Below, one piece after another: positions 11,235 through 22,806 of a DNA stretch of 64,000 nucleotides. Each line of letters starts with the position of its first letter. Within the stretch, counting starts at the first letter, position 1. The stretch covers positions 12,221,446-12,285,445 of the forward strand of contig NC_057788.1 in NCBI RefSeq assembly GCF_014905175.1. Reading direction: 5' to 3'. The stretch comes from Aphidius gifuensis (lineage: Eukaryota > Arthropoda > Insecta > Hymenoptera > Braconidae). Under the pieces are notes generated by a model. It saw only the letters and a program-made list of their open reading frames with translations, made no database searches and was not told the DNA's origin. The translations under genes and the position numbers were made by a program.

Positions 11235-12332
11235 ATTTTTTTTCCTTTCTCACATTTTGCATTGTTTTTCCATATACACTGTTGTTCATTAATTTGAAAA
11301 CATTTTTACCAAAATCAGTGGTTGCTTGCTGACGCATACCAGTATTAAGATCTATATATTTTTTCAGCCATGAGCTTTGTTTAAATTTTAATACTCGATG
11401 AATGTTATTCAACTTCATGCCAAGCCCCAAATATAGTTTCAAATTTCTATAGTGTATCACATATTTTTTCTTGCCATGGAGAGTTGTCATTAGTTTTGAT
11501 TGTTTCGAATCTGGTGCTGTAAAATGTTCCGGACATAATGGTAAATCTTTGTGGTAATGATGCAAATTTTTTGGATATTCTAAATAAACCTCTAAGATAT
11601 ATCCAATATCAGCTTCATCAGATATATTTGTCACGTCAATATTTAAATTGTCTTCCCATTGGAAACCTCCATAAGGCAAATATTGACTCATGCCAGCACC
11701 ATATAAATTATTTACATCAAAATATAATTCTTCTTCTTCTGGATTGTATTTTTCACCCATATACCGATTGTTGGTTTTTGCGTATCGATTCATACATTGT
11801 GCAACACCACCTTGAATTCCTTTCTCAATAAAAAAATGCATTGCTGAGTCTGTCTAAAGTTGAAGTTCCACACCTGTATGTTTTAACATTGCATCAAATG
11901 CTAGACCTGGTGCAGTAAAATAATGAAGTGCGTCTAGACTGTATGTTGATAAACAGCTCAAACGAAAATTTTCAAAAATATCAGCCAGCAAAAGCACATC
12001 AAATATCAAGTTTTCAAATATAAATCTGAATATTCTCCCAATGTCTTTATTTCAAATTTTTCCCAAATATTTTTGGCATGTTCATAGTCTGAATCTGATA
12101 TATTAGAATTATTCAATTTTGAGAAAAATTCTTTTTTTGGTGGCAGAGTTGTTTCAGTTAATTTTTCCCATGAGTCAATATATTCGTATGGAAATACATC
12201 TTTTCTACACAACAATTCAAAGTACTCACTATTGCATTCACTACGTGTTATAATTTTTTGATCGTTGCTCAAATCAGTTGATAATCTATCAATACTACTA
12301 GACATAAATCTAAATGAGTCAATGAATCTCAT
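11143..12332 (-). pseudogene. Polymerase core: Exo III flank to motifs A and B
   Basis: 12006-12332 gives FRFMSSSIDRLSTDL, then FPYEYIDSWEKL and KTLGEYSDLYLKT. A frameshift near 12005 leads to a short frame with LLLADIFENF and FTAPGLAFDAML, with a stop near 11853. 11143-11841 then gives FIEKGIQGGVAQC, motif A (FDVNNLYGAGMSQYLPYGGF) and motif B (FKLMNNSVYGKTM). The motif A aspartate and the motif B lysine and tyrosine are present. The frame shifts again at about 11230. Confidence 0.75.
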
Positions 12333-12339
12333 TTCGTTA

Positions 12340-12757
12340 AAAATTGAAATTTTTCACTTTTTAGTTTTGAAATATGCCGAAAATGAAATTTTACCAAGAT
12401 ATGTTTTAATTTTGTTTTATTTTTTTGTATTTAAAAATTTTGAAAAAAAAAAAATTGAAAAAAAAAAAAAAAAGCATATAAACGTCTCGGCCCACTCTAA
12501 TTTTTCATTAAATATGAGTGGATTGAGTACCTTATTTTATGGAAAAAATTTCATGTATTTAAATTGGGGCTTTTTTTATGAAAGAAGAGAATTAACATTA
12601 AAACACTCTACTTTACCGGCTAAAACACGTCACAAAATTTTCAAAAAAATTCAGGCTGCATAAAAAGCCAAAAACAACATATAAAAAAATTTCCAACTCA
12701 ATCCGTGAGGGTCAGGCAGATGACCAGCTGAAGTGACTCAGAATGCCCCATATGTAT
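12340..12757. mobile_element. Decayed fold-back element inserted in the viral polymerase gene
   Basis: The end at 12703-12757 (GGGTCAGGCAGATGACC, then AGAATGCCCCATAT) closely matches the terminal repeat of the element at 55602-56375. Near the other side, TATGCCGAAAATGAAATTTTACC at 12374-12396 matches internal sequence of that same element (about 55928-55950). It splits the polymerase between Exo II and Exo III. It is shorter and more diverged than the 55.6-kb copy, and its outer end near 12340-12360 is not well defined. Confidence 0.65.
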
Positions 12758-13522
12758 GTGACCATCGAATGCCTTGCAAAGTTCTTGTATTAAGAAATGT
12801 GAGTCGTATCCTGATAAATTGTGCATGACTAAAGGTATGTTGTGAGACTTTGTATTATTAATATTGCATCTAGCATGAGCTGGACCTCGATATTTTCCCC
12901 TGAAATGATCGTGATCATGGTGCTTCACGTCTTGCTCCAGGAAAATCTTCTCACATATATGACAAATTGTGGCATTTTGAAATTCATGCTCCTGTTGCAC
13001 AGGCAATTTTTCCATTGGTATTGGATTCAAAAGTATATCATTGACCTGGTGAGCTAATCGTTCCAATTCTCCAATAAACCATTTAATACAAGTTTCACTA
13101 CGATTCATTCTGTAGAATGATAATGTATTATTATAGGTACATTTAACATAGTATGCAGCACTATGTGGAATATGCTCTTCAGAGTCAGTATTATCAATTG
13201 GTTTTAAATTACACTCCAAATCAGCATAGACAACAAAAGGTACAATTTCTCTGTATCGATGATTTTTAAATTTCAGTATATTGGCATCTTTTCTTGGCAT
13301 AATCATCCGTGCATGGATAATTTGACAACAGTCAGCCATATGTTTTTGCAAAAATATTTCCGATGTAAAATGATTGAGACATCCGTCACATATGTATGAA
13401 CGACCATTACCGTGTCTGACTTGTGAACTGACTAGACGTAATAAATTTTTGATCAATGCAAAATGGAAAATTTTTTTTTCTTTTTTTCTGCTTTTGAACA
13501 TAATTTTCATATTCTTCATCAA
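12698..13522 (-). pseudogene. Polymerase exonuclease region, ending in transposon-derived residues
   Basis: The open frame contains a possible C2H2-like finger (CDGCLNHF...KHMADC), Exo I (VVYADLECN), a CHICEK/HDHDHFRGKYRGPAHARCN endonuclease-VII-like treble clef and Exo II (SGYDSHFLIQEL). The last ~17 residues, after FDGH, do not belong to the polymerase. They are translated from the terminal repeat of the element inserted at about 12340-12757 and end at that element's first in-frame stop. Confidence 0.7.
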
Positions 13523-13530
13523 CTTCCATA

Positions 13531-13563
<33 letters not shown>

Positions 13564-13609
13564 GTCGTCGTCACCCGAAAAACATTCATCATCAAAAATA
13601 CTGTCATTA

Positions 13610-14440
13610 TTATTCGTAACTTTTTTTTTTATTATTTTCGTTTTTATCGACTGCCAACAGATTAATTGTTTGACTGTCACAAATATTATCACTCAAAAAT
13701 ATAGGAGCAATAATACTTTTTTTCGGATTATTTGAAACAATTGCGTAAACATTTATTTTCAAATTGTTGAGTTTTTCAAATTTTGGTATGTCTCGCAGCT
13801 TCATTGGAAAAGATATTCCATCATATGATAATATTGTACTAAAATGTGATTATGATGCCACACGATTCGTATGTATTTGTGCAGGATGCAAAGCTGCAGT
13901 TACACACCACAAAAAACAAAAATTATCTCTATTTTCTATATTCAAAACTGCTTTTTTTTCTGATGTCATCAGGCATTTCAACAAACGTGGAAGCACCACC
14001 ACGCAATGGTTGATATTTGCATACAGTGAAGATTATGCTTTGAATTTTTTTCAAGCTCCAACCAGAAATACCAAGATCAAATTCCTCTATTTTCTTCAAT
14101 ATAGGATCATTAAAATATTCATCGAACCAGTCATCGAGATTTGTTGTTGGTTATAAATGGCATTTTTCGTATTAAATGATTTAATTTCTCTAGCTTCTTG
14201 GTCGTCTTTCAAAACCTCATATTCACAATGTAAACATGAATTGATCTTGAGATTAATTTTTTTTTTCAAAAAAGCTTTTAGTTTTTTGCTGACAACAGTT
14301 TGAGCATCTCTCAAAAAATCTTTAATTCTTCTATGATAAAGATTCGTTACACTTCCAGTTTTGATATTTCCTTTAAAAATATTATTCAAATCACTCCGTT
14401 TTACTCTGTCATACAATGTTGGTTCATGATGAGTGCTCAT
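13610..14440 (-). pseudogene. Polymerase N-terminal part, frameshifted
   Basis: Segments 14096-14440 (KSFNTKNAIYNQQQISMTG) and 13610-13804 (LRDIPKFEKLNNLKINVYAI, then INLLAVDKN) are pieces of the N-terminal domain of the polymerase in different frames. The stretch between them (13805-14095) continues the protein only if frames are changed several times. A further short minus-strand frame starts at the ATG near 14696 (MYSIERCEKLVN) and stops near 14573. Whether it belongs to the polymerase or to a separate small gene is unclear. Confidence 0.5.
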
Positions 14441-14699
14441 ACCCGCGCCATGGTGTAAAGCTTTTTTTCTTTTGACTTGTAACTTTTCAACTATAGTTGT
14501 TAGTCTAACTACGACTCGTTGTATTCTTATTTTTAAACCTACAGAATCAGCTGAATTTTTTAAAAATTTATTCTGTTATTTTATATTTACATTGCCCCAT
14601 TTGATCCATCGATCAATTTTCTCAATAGTATTTGCAGATGAATAACCCGCACTTAAAATGTTAACAAGCTTCTCACACCTTTCGATAGAATACATTTTT

Positions 14700-16550
14700 T
14701 TATTATATAATTTTTTTAATAATCAAAAGGAAGTAGTTGTCGCGAGATCAACTGACCACTGACTAATGGAAGATGAATAAATTACCGTGCAATCAACATA
14801 AAATATATTTAATAAATAAAAAGAACAATACATTTGACTTAAAAAGAAAAATAATAATGTGCAAAGTAAGCAAAAATAAAAAGCGATGCATGATTAAGAC
14901 AATGAATCTACAATAACCGCGCGTGCTTGCCGGACGGCATGGATCATGTTTCGATGCCCCGTTCAAATCATTGTCTTCACGTTGGACGTGATTTATATTA
15001 TTTTAGAAAAATAAAAAATATAGTTGTTACGTACCAAGTTGATTTAATTAAATTAGTCTCTGAAATAACAAAAGAAAGGAAGAATATTCAACTTGAAAAC
15101 TAATAGTCTAATTTGTTAGGAATAATTTAGTTCAATCAACTTGATATTTAACGTTTTATTCAAAATCCTCTTGTTTTGTTATTCCCTACAAGGTAACGGG
15201 TTAGGAGGGAATGTGTAAATTTTGTAGATTCTACCTTGTTGTTGTGGTTTATCCAAAATTAAAGTATAGAGAGCGTGTCAATCTGGATGGTCGCCTGATG
15301 ATGTTGATAATTTGGAATAATCCAGTAGGTAACACAAACTCGTAGCACAGAGAAACGACACCCCGGAAAAATTCACAGTCAATGTTAGGATTTAGAAAGG
15401 GTAAAATTTGTAGGAATAATTATTTGTCACAGTTATTTAATTAAGTTTTAATGCACTAATAATATAATTTATTCATTATTACTTTCTTTAAAAGAATTAA
15501 ATTTATTTTATTTATATTTTTATCAATTAAAATGATTAATAATTTTCAATATAAATTTATGAAATTTTACTAAGTATTTAATTCGAATTAGATTGATTTA
15601 AAATTTGATTAGATGTTGTTCAGATAAAAGTTATCACGAGAGTGACAATCCTTAAAATTAAAAAAAAAAATATTCCCATAAAAATTAATTGTTAGCTAGG
15701 GATGAAAAGTGGTGCCATTTCTTGAACCAATCAAATTCAATGGTTCCAATAGTAGTTAGCATTATTCTAATTGTTTAAACATTTTAAAAAATAACAATTT
15801 AGTAACTTCAACGGATGTGGCATCTCGCGTTGCAGAGGTGACTTTGCAAACTGCTTACCAAAATTTATAAAAAAAACAATATAAAAATGAATTATTTTAT
15901 AAAAATGCAAAACGTAAATTTTTATTTCGTGTAAATAAAAAAAAATAATTTTTTATTAAAAAAAAGAAAATTTTTATTGCTTGTTCGGCATTATTGTATC
16001 TGTTGAATTTATTAAATTATTATTTATTATTGATTTTTAATTCTAGATTATACCAAGACGTAACATAGTTGACTTAACTTTTTCGATGACTCTCCATTTT
16101 TTCATCTTTAAAAACATTTTACGAAAATTATTTTTTTGTAATTTCATGTTGGATTGATATTCAAGTTAAAAAACTGAATGATGACGTCAGCTTACAGTCC
16201 TATGATAGTATTGGAAAATAAATGAATAATAATAAAAAATTAATATTTCGAGTAAATTTATTGCTGACAAGAAAAATTTTCAGGAGTCGATCTAAAATAG
16301 AGAATATTTTCGGAAAATTTCCCAAAAATATTTTTGAAATTTCTGAAAAAATTTTATTACATATTTGGTTGACTCCCGAAACTTGGCAAATCTAATTTAC
16401 CGTCAGTCGGTAAAGTAGGAATATTAATTACCGACCGCGATGAAAGTTTCATGTGTCATCCGAAAATACAATAAAAATTTTTTTTATTTCAATTTTAATT
16501 TTTTTTAGTTACAGCAATATCCAATTTAACAATATATATGTATGTAGGAT
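14700..16550. other. AT-rich spacer with no gene seen
   Basis: Upstream of the polymerase remnant I see no further viral gene and no clear terminal inverted repeat. A small GC-richer patch at 14915-14990 contains GCGCGTGCTTGCCGGACGGC. TGATTTAATTAAATTAG near 15041-15057 and ATTTAGTTCAATCAACTTG near 15125-15145 may pair weakly. No coding frame of note. Confidence 0.45.
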
Positions 16551-16905
16551 ATGAGATTTGAGCTATGCCCCTGGACTTAGGCCATGACAAATCGCACGTT
16601 TAAATGACAAAATTTTTCCAAATCTGTATTACCGACGTATGACGATTGGGAATTTACACAATCAAATGATATATGGGACATAAAATTTAAGACATGGGGC
16701 ATGAGACATGAAAAATCACACGTTAAAATGACAAAATTTGTTCAAATCTGTATTACCGACATAGAACAATTGAGAATTCAAACCATCAAATGACAAATGT
16801 CTTTACCATCTCTGCATTATCAACAACTGGGAATTCGAATGAAAAATTTCTTTACCATCTCTGTTTTACTGACCGAGTTGCAGTCCCCTGTCTCGTCGCC
16901 GATCT
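16545..16905 (+). repeat. Imperfect tandem repeat, ~130-bp unit
   Basis: Blocks containing GACAAATCGCACGTTTAAATGACAAAAT and AAATCTGTATTACCGACGTA recur with changes. The copies begin at about 16585 and 16710, with a third shorter copy (AATGTCTTTACCATCTCTG) at 16793 and 16851. No gene is present. Confidence 0.6.
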
Positions 16906-16953
16906 ACCTTTTTTCGACCTCCCTCTGGTCCAGAACTCTATTAGGTACACTAC

Positions 16954-18719
16954 TTATTGTCTTTGATAACCAAGGACTGAAACAATTATAACTTTGTCAT
17001 GATGACGCGTCTCATCGGCGTAATATTTTCTATTAACTATTTGAATAATGCCTTTTAGACTTTTGTTTTTTGCGAATATCTCGGTAAATTCAAATCTTTC
17101 TGATGTGGTGTTTTCTTTTATATACTTGAATTCAATACGTAACATATGTTGAGATCTATTGTTAAAATCATGTCAGTATATCCACCACCTGCAGTACATT
17201 CAGGCTTACATATCATTTTACAATCTGCTATAGAACCATACATTTGTAAACACGCAAGGCAAAACATATGGATACTCCATTCGATGTCCGGTGGTAACAT
17301 TCTACATTTGATTGCCAGTGGATTATTATTTGAACCCTTAATTAATGGATATATATTCATTTCTTTCAAGCTTTGAATTATTGTCGTTATATTTGAAATG
17401 TCAATAGACCAATTTCCTCTAAGCTTTTCTTTAAAATACTTACTGAAGTTATCACCAACTTCATTATTGGGATACTTTAAAATACTAGTATCATGTTCTC
17501 TGTTTACAATTGTAAGATATCCGGCTTGGAACATCATTACATACAAGTCATGTTCGTTATCTTCTCTAGTGTCCAAAGCAACTTTGGTAGTTTTTAAATC
17601 TTTGTCACTAAAAAATTTTTGAAATTTATTTCGATGCGTTATCATTCTATTGACAATAGCTGATGGTCTATCAAAAATAAACCAATAATTGTCGAATTTA
17701 CACTCTTCCATACATTTCAAAACTGAATACGGATTATAAACTGTATTACTATCATTACAATAAGTAAAGTTGAACCCATTGTACTTTTGTTTGAATTCAT
17801 TCAGTATTTCTTCGATAACTATATCTAACTTTTCTGGCATTGTAGCTGGTAGTTTTTTTGCAATTCGTATTAATATTTCACGATTTTTTTCATCACAAGC
17901 AAATTTCTCAAAATTTAGAATTTTACAATTTTTATTATCACCTTCTTTATATATATTTTTTTTTTTTTCATTGTAAAATTTCTCAGCAAACTTTTCCAGT
18001 TGAGGCATGAAGTTTTTTTTTATTTCATCCTTAGTAAAGCCGCACATTGTATCATAACTTTCATTAAGAGTAATGTAATTTATATTATTGGGCCCAGAAT
18101 TGTCTGGAAATTTTAAGGTCGTTATTCCAGTAGAAACACATAATTTAATAAGTTCGAAATTCCCTTTTAACATATATTATATATCTCTTTTACTGTTGAG
18201 TAAATTCTTGTTTTTAAAGCGCTTTTTGCGTGAACAACTGGGTAGTCGTATTCGTCAATTAATTCGACTACCCTCTGGTTATATTGTTCCTTCAATTTTT
18301 TAATGAATTTTTCGAGTATACGATGGTAGAATATTTCTTTCGGATCTTTGCTTATATCAATTTGTACCCCATGTAAGTCAGCAATATCTCCAAGTACAGA
18401 TGATAAATCTTTTTTAAATGCCTCAAGCGATTCTAGTGAAATTTTAGCAAAATCTATAAATATCACTGGATATTTTACTCACTGATACTTATTATTCTTG
18501 TAAATTTCATATGATTCAAAAAATTCTTTTCGTTCTTCAATGTCGCAAATAATCTTAAGCGTATTAAGTAATATAGTCTTACCAAATCTTCTTGGTCGAA
18601 CGAATACATACTGCCCTTCTCGATTTAACAAATTGCAAAGAAAACGAGTCTTGTCTACATAACGTTTTGTTTTTATGAGGTTTCACAACATCTGCATGAG
18701 TAATATCTGTGTAGTCCAT
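16954..18719 (-). pseudogene. AAA-ATPase-like / PD-(D/E)XK nuclease protein, broken
   Basis: The start candidate is the ATG at 18717-18719. After a frameshift near 18660 the N-terminal region reads YVDKTRF, then VFVRPRRFGKTILLNTL, a Walker-A-like element of the AAA-ATPase-like family (Pfam AAA-ATPase_like). A TGA near 18480 interrupts just before PVIFIDFAK, the Walker-B-like strand, and the next frame has ELIDEYDYPVV. A shift near 18170 leads to 17118-18173 (GPNNINYITLNESYD, YNGFNF, VYNPYSVLKCMEE, FQAGYLTIVNRE). The C-terminus has GGYTDMIL and, after another shift near 17140, IEFKYIK. Together these form the D...(E)xK pattern of the PD-(D/E)XK nuclease-like domain (PDDEXK_9). About 580 codons, with one nonsense codon and three shifts. 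Such proteins are abundant in intracellular bacteria and some eukaryotes; horizontal transfer or a mobile-element gene are both possible. Confidence 0.75.
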
Positions 18720-19319
18720 AATATTTCCAGTGACGCTCTGCTCAAATGAATCAATTCAACATTCAACTGTCCTAAAAATCAAGATGATGATAATTCTGAT
18801 GATCAAAATACGACATTTAGATTTTCCAGGTGTTACACCAATAAATCGTTGACATTTAGCTTACATTTTATTAGAAAATCGAAATAATCAATAATTGACA
18901 ATTAAAAAAATAATTTGAACTCAAAAATTGAAATTAAGCAATGAAATAATTCAACTATAATTAATTGTATATATATATATAAACGCAAAAAAAAAAAATC
19001 ATTGAACTTGATGGAAAGAAAAAAAAAAAACAACATGTGAGTTAGTGCATTCGACTTACTAGCGCCGTTACCGGTGATAATATGCACTGGTTTGCTCTGA
19101 TTGCTCCATTCCGTGAGCTTCAACAGCTGCCTAGGCTAACAGCGAATACACAATATGACGTCACAGATTACCCTCCTTTCAAAACTCCTCTGACGAGACT
19201 CGCTAGTCTACCTTAAATTAAAATTATATTTATTTTTCTTGAATATTTTTCTTTATTTATTATTATTATTATTGTACGGTTGACCAGTGACGCTTTTATT
19301 ATTTTTATTTTTGTGAGTA
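18720..19319. other. Spacer without a supported gene
   Basis: AT-rich with a TA microsatellite near 18968-18982. A patch of mixed composition at 19040-19200 (CCGTTACCGGTGATAA and surroundings) shows no coding or tRNA structure I can support. Confidence 0.4.
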
Positions 19320-19327
19320 AAGAGGGG

Positions 19328-19936
19328 TAGTGGTCTTCGATTTTTGCCGATGTATCGACAAGCCGATTTTAAATCGGAAAATATCGAGTACTTTTACTCG
19401 ATACTTTTTTTGGGCCGATGATCGATTCTCGATACTTTTTTTCAAGAATCGGAAAAAAAATCGGGTGTACTGAGCCAAGAAAAAATATGAAATCACTTGG
19501 TTAATTTTTTTTATTTTGGATTTTTTTTTCTATTTTTATTTGTTTGCAAACTATGGTTCTATTATATTAGAAAAAAAAAATAGTGTTTTTACCATTTTTC
19601 ACTAAAGTGATGATTTCTTTACCTACCGAGTAACGTATGGCCTACCGTGAAATGGAATTTTTTTTAATTCAATAAACAAATCAATAAATAATTATATAAA
19701 TAAATAAAATCATTTTTTTTTTTTTTAAATTTTCTGAATTTTCTCATGAATATATAGTCAAAAAAAATAAAAATATTATAATCAGATGATAATTCTTTCG
19801 AAAGAAAAAAAAAAAGTACTCGATACTTGAGTATCGAGTACTATTTTTGGCCGATGCATCGATTTTCCGATTCTTAAAAAAAAAAAAGTATCGATACTCC
19901 GATTCCGATACTTTTTTTAAGAATCGAAGACCACTA
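19328..19936. mobile_element. Non-autonomous DNA transposon with perfect 8-bp TSD
   Basis: The left end begins TAGTGGTCTTCGATT and the right end finishes AATCGAAGACCACTA. The flanks carry the same 8 bases, AAGAGGGG, at 19320-19327 and 19937-19944. The interior repeats TCGATAC, ATCGAGTA and CCGATTC motifs, themselves arranged as smaller inverted repeats (for example 19375-19410 and 19815-19845). The length is 609 bp with no transposase. The 8-bp duplication points to hAT-type (or P-type) mobilisation. Confidence 0.85.
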
Positions 19937-19944
19937 AAGAGGGG

Positions 19945-22485
19945 AAAAACTGGTTTGTACACAAAAAATATCCCCTCTAGTACTACCATTCCCAACGTGT
20001 AAACCTTGGACAACCCCTCCCTTGCCCCCTTGGAATTGGAGTCATCCATTTCATAGCTTTAGGAAGTGGAGCCATCCCTTCTACCAAGGTCTAGGAGTAG
20101 AAGTCAGCCATCCTAAGATTTCCCGTTTACCTTGGTCATTGTTAGTAATGTGTGGTTCTTTTGTCCCCCTTTGTTAGTAAGCGTATTTGGTCAATCATTT
20201 ATTGTGTTGTATTTGGATATTTGATAAACTTTCGTATTTATTTATTAAATAAACTTGGTTAATTTAGAGTACATTAATTATCGTTTTGTTGAGTGATTTA
20301 TTTTCCCATTGTTTTATTATTTCAGTGACGTAATTTTAATATTTTTTACCCGTCCCTCTCTCCACAAACCAGCATACTGAGCGACTCAGGCAAACCCCTC
20401 AACTTGATTTTATGATTTACAATTTCAGATCCGGATCAACATCTTTGGATTCTTTTGCGATATTTGGATTATTTGGTTTATTGTGTGCTATTTGGTTATT
20501 TGGTGCTATTTGGTTCTTTGGTTATTTGGATATTTGGCTATTTGGTTTATTTGGTTAGTTTTAAGGTCGTTTTTGGTGATTTTAGCGGCGTAGAATAAAA
20601 TCTCGGTAGTTTTAGTGACGTTTTTGGGTAAGTTTCAGCGTCGTAGAATAAAATTTACTGTCCCCCCTTTGTCTGAAAAATAAGTTGATCCGAGCCTGTA
20701 GGTAAAGTCTGAGAATTGAATGAGAAGGTAACATGTCACGTTACACTCCATAAGAATAAATAATAAATCAATTCGTCAACGTATGAAAAAAAATATATTA
20801 TTATTTAAACTTTACAAAAAGATGTGATATCATAATGTGATGTCCTGCGGTAAAACGCATAAAGTTTTTTTTATTTTTATATTCAACTAGCTGATTGACC
20901 CGGCTTTGCTCGGGATTGATTTTACAATTTTAGAGATGTTAGCATTTGTTTAAAAATATGCTAGCTCCAAACTTGCTAGCTCCAAATAAAAATTCCTATT
21001 CTAAACTTAAGGTTGAAAGTTGAATAAATTTTGCGTTATTTAATTTTCGATTTTTTGGTGGCAAATAAAAGTGTATTTTTTTTTAATTTTCCTGCTAGTT
21101 TTTTTTTAGATGATAAATGTCAAAGTTGACAACTTCAACACATAAGAATAGGAGCAGAATACATATTTACGCTTGTAGTTAAAAAAATTTTTACTACTAC
21201 TATTTTTTAACTATCAGTTTGTTTTTCTTCACAATACGGACTACATACTATTGGGCCGAAACTTCGTTTGACGATGGGATTCACTTTCAACCTTAATTAT
21301 TTAAATGAAATTTTCTTTATTTATTTTTCCAATAGATTAATAAGGTATGATGATAATTATCAAATAATGCCGCGTTGCCATTTTCATTATTATTAAAAAC
21401 AGAATTAATAGAAAATATAAACCAAGGTTATCCAACAAAGAAATTATTACGTACTGACGGACTGAATTTTATTATTTTCAACGTTAACATTTTCATTTTA
21501 TTACACATTTTCTATTGATAACACATTCCATTTGAACCGAATATTTACCGAAATTTTTGAGCTTGTAACTTCATCTTGACCTACACTTCTATTCATCTAT
21601 CGGCCTGATGATTCCTAAGCTAGTTGATTCAAAAACATTACCGTACATTTTTTTTCAATTTTTTGATTATGTTTAAATGCAAATAGATAAATCATTTGGG
21701 ACTACAGCGCGTTCTCTCTCTTTCTCTAACTCTGTGATTGTATGAGTGTGAAGCAGACACTACCGAAGCGCCACCTGTTGGCTTTGCCGCCTGACAGGCT
21801 ATTATTTATAATAATTAATAACTCGGTTGTTTATCAAGTTATCGAATCGAATGAACGCTAAAAACAACTTTGTGTTAATTTAATTAATCAAATAAATATT
21901 AAATATTATAATTTATAATTTACTGCATTAAATAATTAAATTATTTGATAAAAATCATCAAATATTTAACTTTAAAAATTCACGATCTCGTGGTCATTTA
22001 GTTCGTCTTCAATACGATCTTCAAAATACAGTGACAAGTTTCATGTACTTATTTTTTTTAAACACAAGTGTGCTTGTGCCCTACCGTGTTCGATAATCAT
22101 AGAATATGCGGCAGTGTACTTGCAAGAAAAAATACGCTGATTACGGGAAAAATGCGGAAAAAATTCAAAAGTCATGGGTGGTAGGGGGGTAGTTTTCACA
22201 GGTTTTTTTGTTAAAAATTTTTTTATACATAAAATTTAGTTTAAATTACCCTCCTGATTAAGAAAAATATATTTAAAAATTTTCAGGATAAACTCTTGAG
22301 GGGGTGGAGTGGGTGGTTTTTGTTAATTTTGGGCTTCAATTTTTTTGTACTATTTAATACAATTTCAATGAACTCCTGGACTACAAAAAAAATATAAAAA
22401 AATTTTCAGGATGCAGATTTAAGGGGGTGGAGTGGGTGGTTTTGGTTATTTTTGTGTTTTTTTTTTTTTTTTTTTTAATTATCAA
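19945..22485. other. Gene-free region with TTTGGNTAT-type repeats and a dispersed CCCGGCTTTGCTCGGG motif
   Basis: At 20448-20560 a short unit, TATTTGG(T/A)T, repeats about ten times. At 20575-20662 a unit containing GTCGTAGAATAAAAT occurs twice. At 20893-20915 GACCCGGCTTTGCTCGGGATT forms a small hairpin; similar CCCGGC...GCxCGGG blocks are common parts of dispersed arthropod repeats. At 22270-22450 a unit with GGGGGTGGAGTGGGTGGTTTT occurs twice about 115 bp apart. No coding frame of note. Confidence 0.5.
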
Positions 22486-22487
22486 CG

Positions 22488-22806
22488 AGCGATAAATGTC
22501 CTGGACAGTGTACCGACAAATGACCTGGACAAAGTACTGAAAAATGACCGTGTCAAAGTACCAAGAAATGTCTTGGGTAGAGTAGCGGAAAAATGACCTA
22601 GACTAGAAACGGAAAAATTTCCCTGTCAAAACACGAGTGAATGACTTTGACGAAGTACTGGTCAATGTCCTGGTCAAAGTACTGGTAAATGTTTTGGTCA
22701 AAGTACGGGGAAATGTCCCAGTCAAAAGACCGGTAAAAGACCTTGACGAAGTACCGGTAAATGTCCTGTTCAAAGTACCGGAAATTTTTTTGGTCAAAGT
22801 ACGAAT
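22488..22806 (+). repeat. 24-bp minisatellite, about 13 imperfect units
   Basis: The unit is close to GTCCTGGTCAAAGTACTGGTAAAT with many variants (GTACCGG, GACGAAGTAC, and so on). The unit length is divisible by three, so several frames on both strands stay open and give periodic peptides (NVLVKVLV-like and YFDQDIYQ-like). These are not evidence of genes. Confidence 0.85.

Larger units (their letters stand above)
10525..14690 (-). pseudogene. Protein-primed family B DNA polymerase of a Polinton/adintovirus-like element, multiply broken
   Basis: Read on the minus strand, family B polymerase landmarks appear in the correct order. They are an N-terminal region (14440-13610), Exo I FVVYADLEC, a treble-clef-like insert CHICEK...HHDHDHFRG, Exo II NLSGYDSHF, the block before Exo III RFIDSFRFMSS, motif A YFDVNNLYGAGMSQ, motif B KLMNNSVYGKTMQN, motif C YIDTDS (about 10976-10993), and a C-terminal ALSWADDKRAL ending at a stop at 10525-10527. 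Viral-type organisation and the HDHDH insert match Maverick/adintovirus polymerases. Breaks include multiple shifts in 13.6-14.7 kb, a His-codon microsatellite near 13540-13572, an inserted element at about 12340-12757, a shift near 12005, and stops near 11853 and 11022-11024. A shift also lies near 11230. It replicated the element's linear DNA in the active ancestor; this copy is dead. Confidence 0.8.

Noticed and set aside
13374..13735. Frames with poly-His, poly-Ser or poly-Met runs
   Set aside because: Produced by an ATC/ATG microsatellite within the polymerase remnant.
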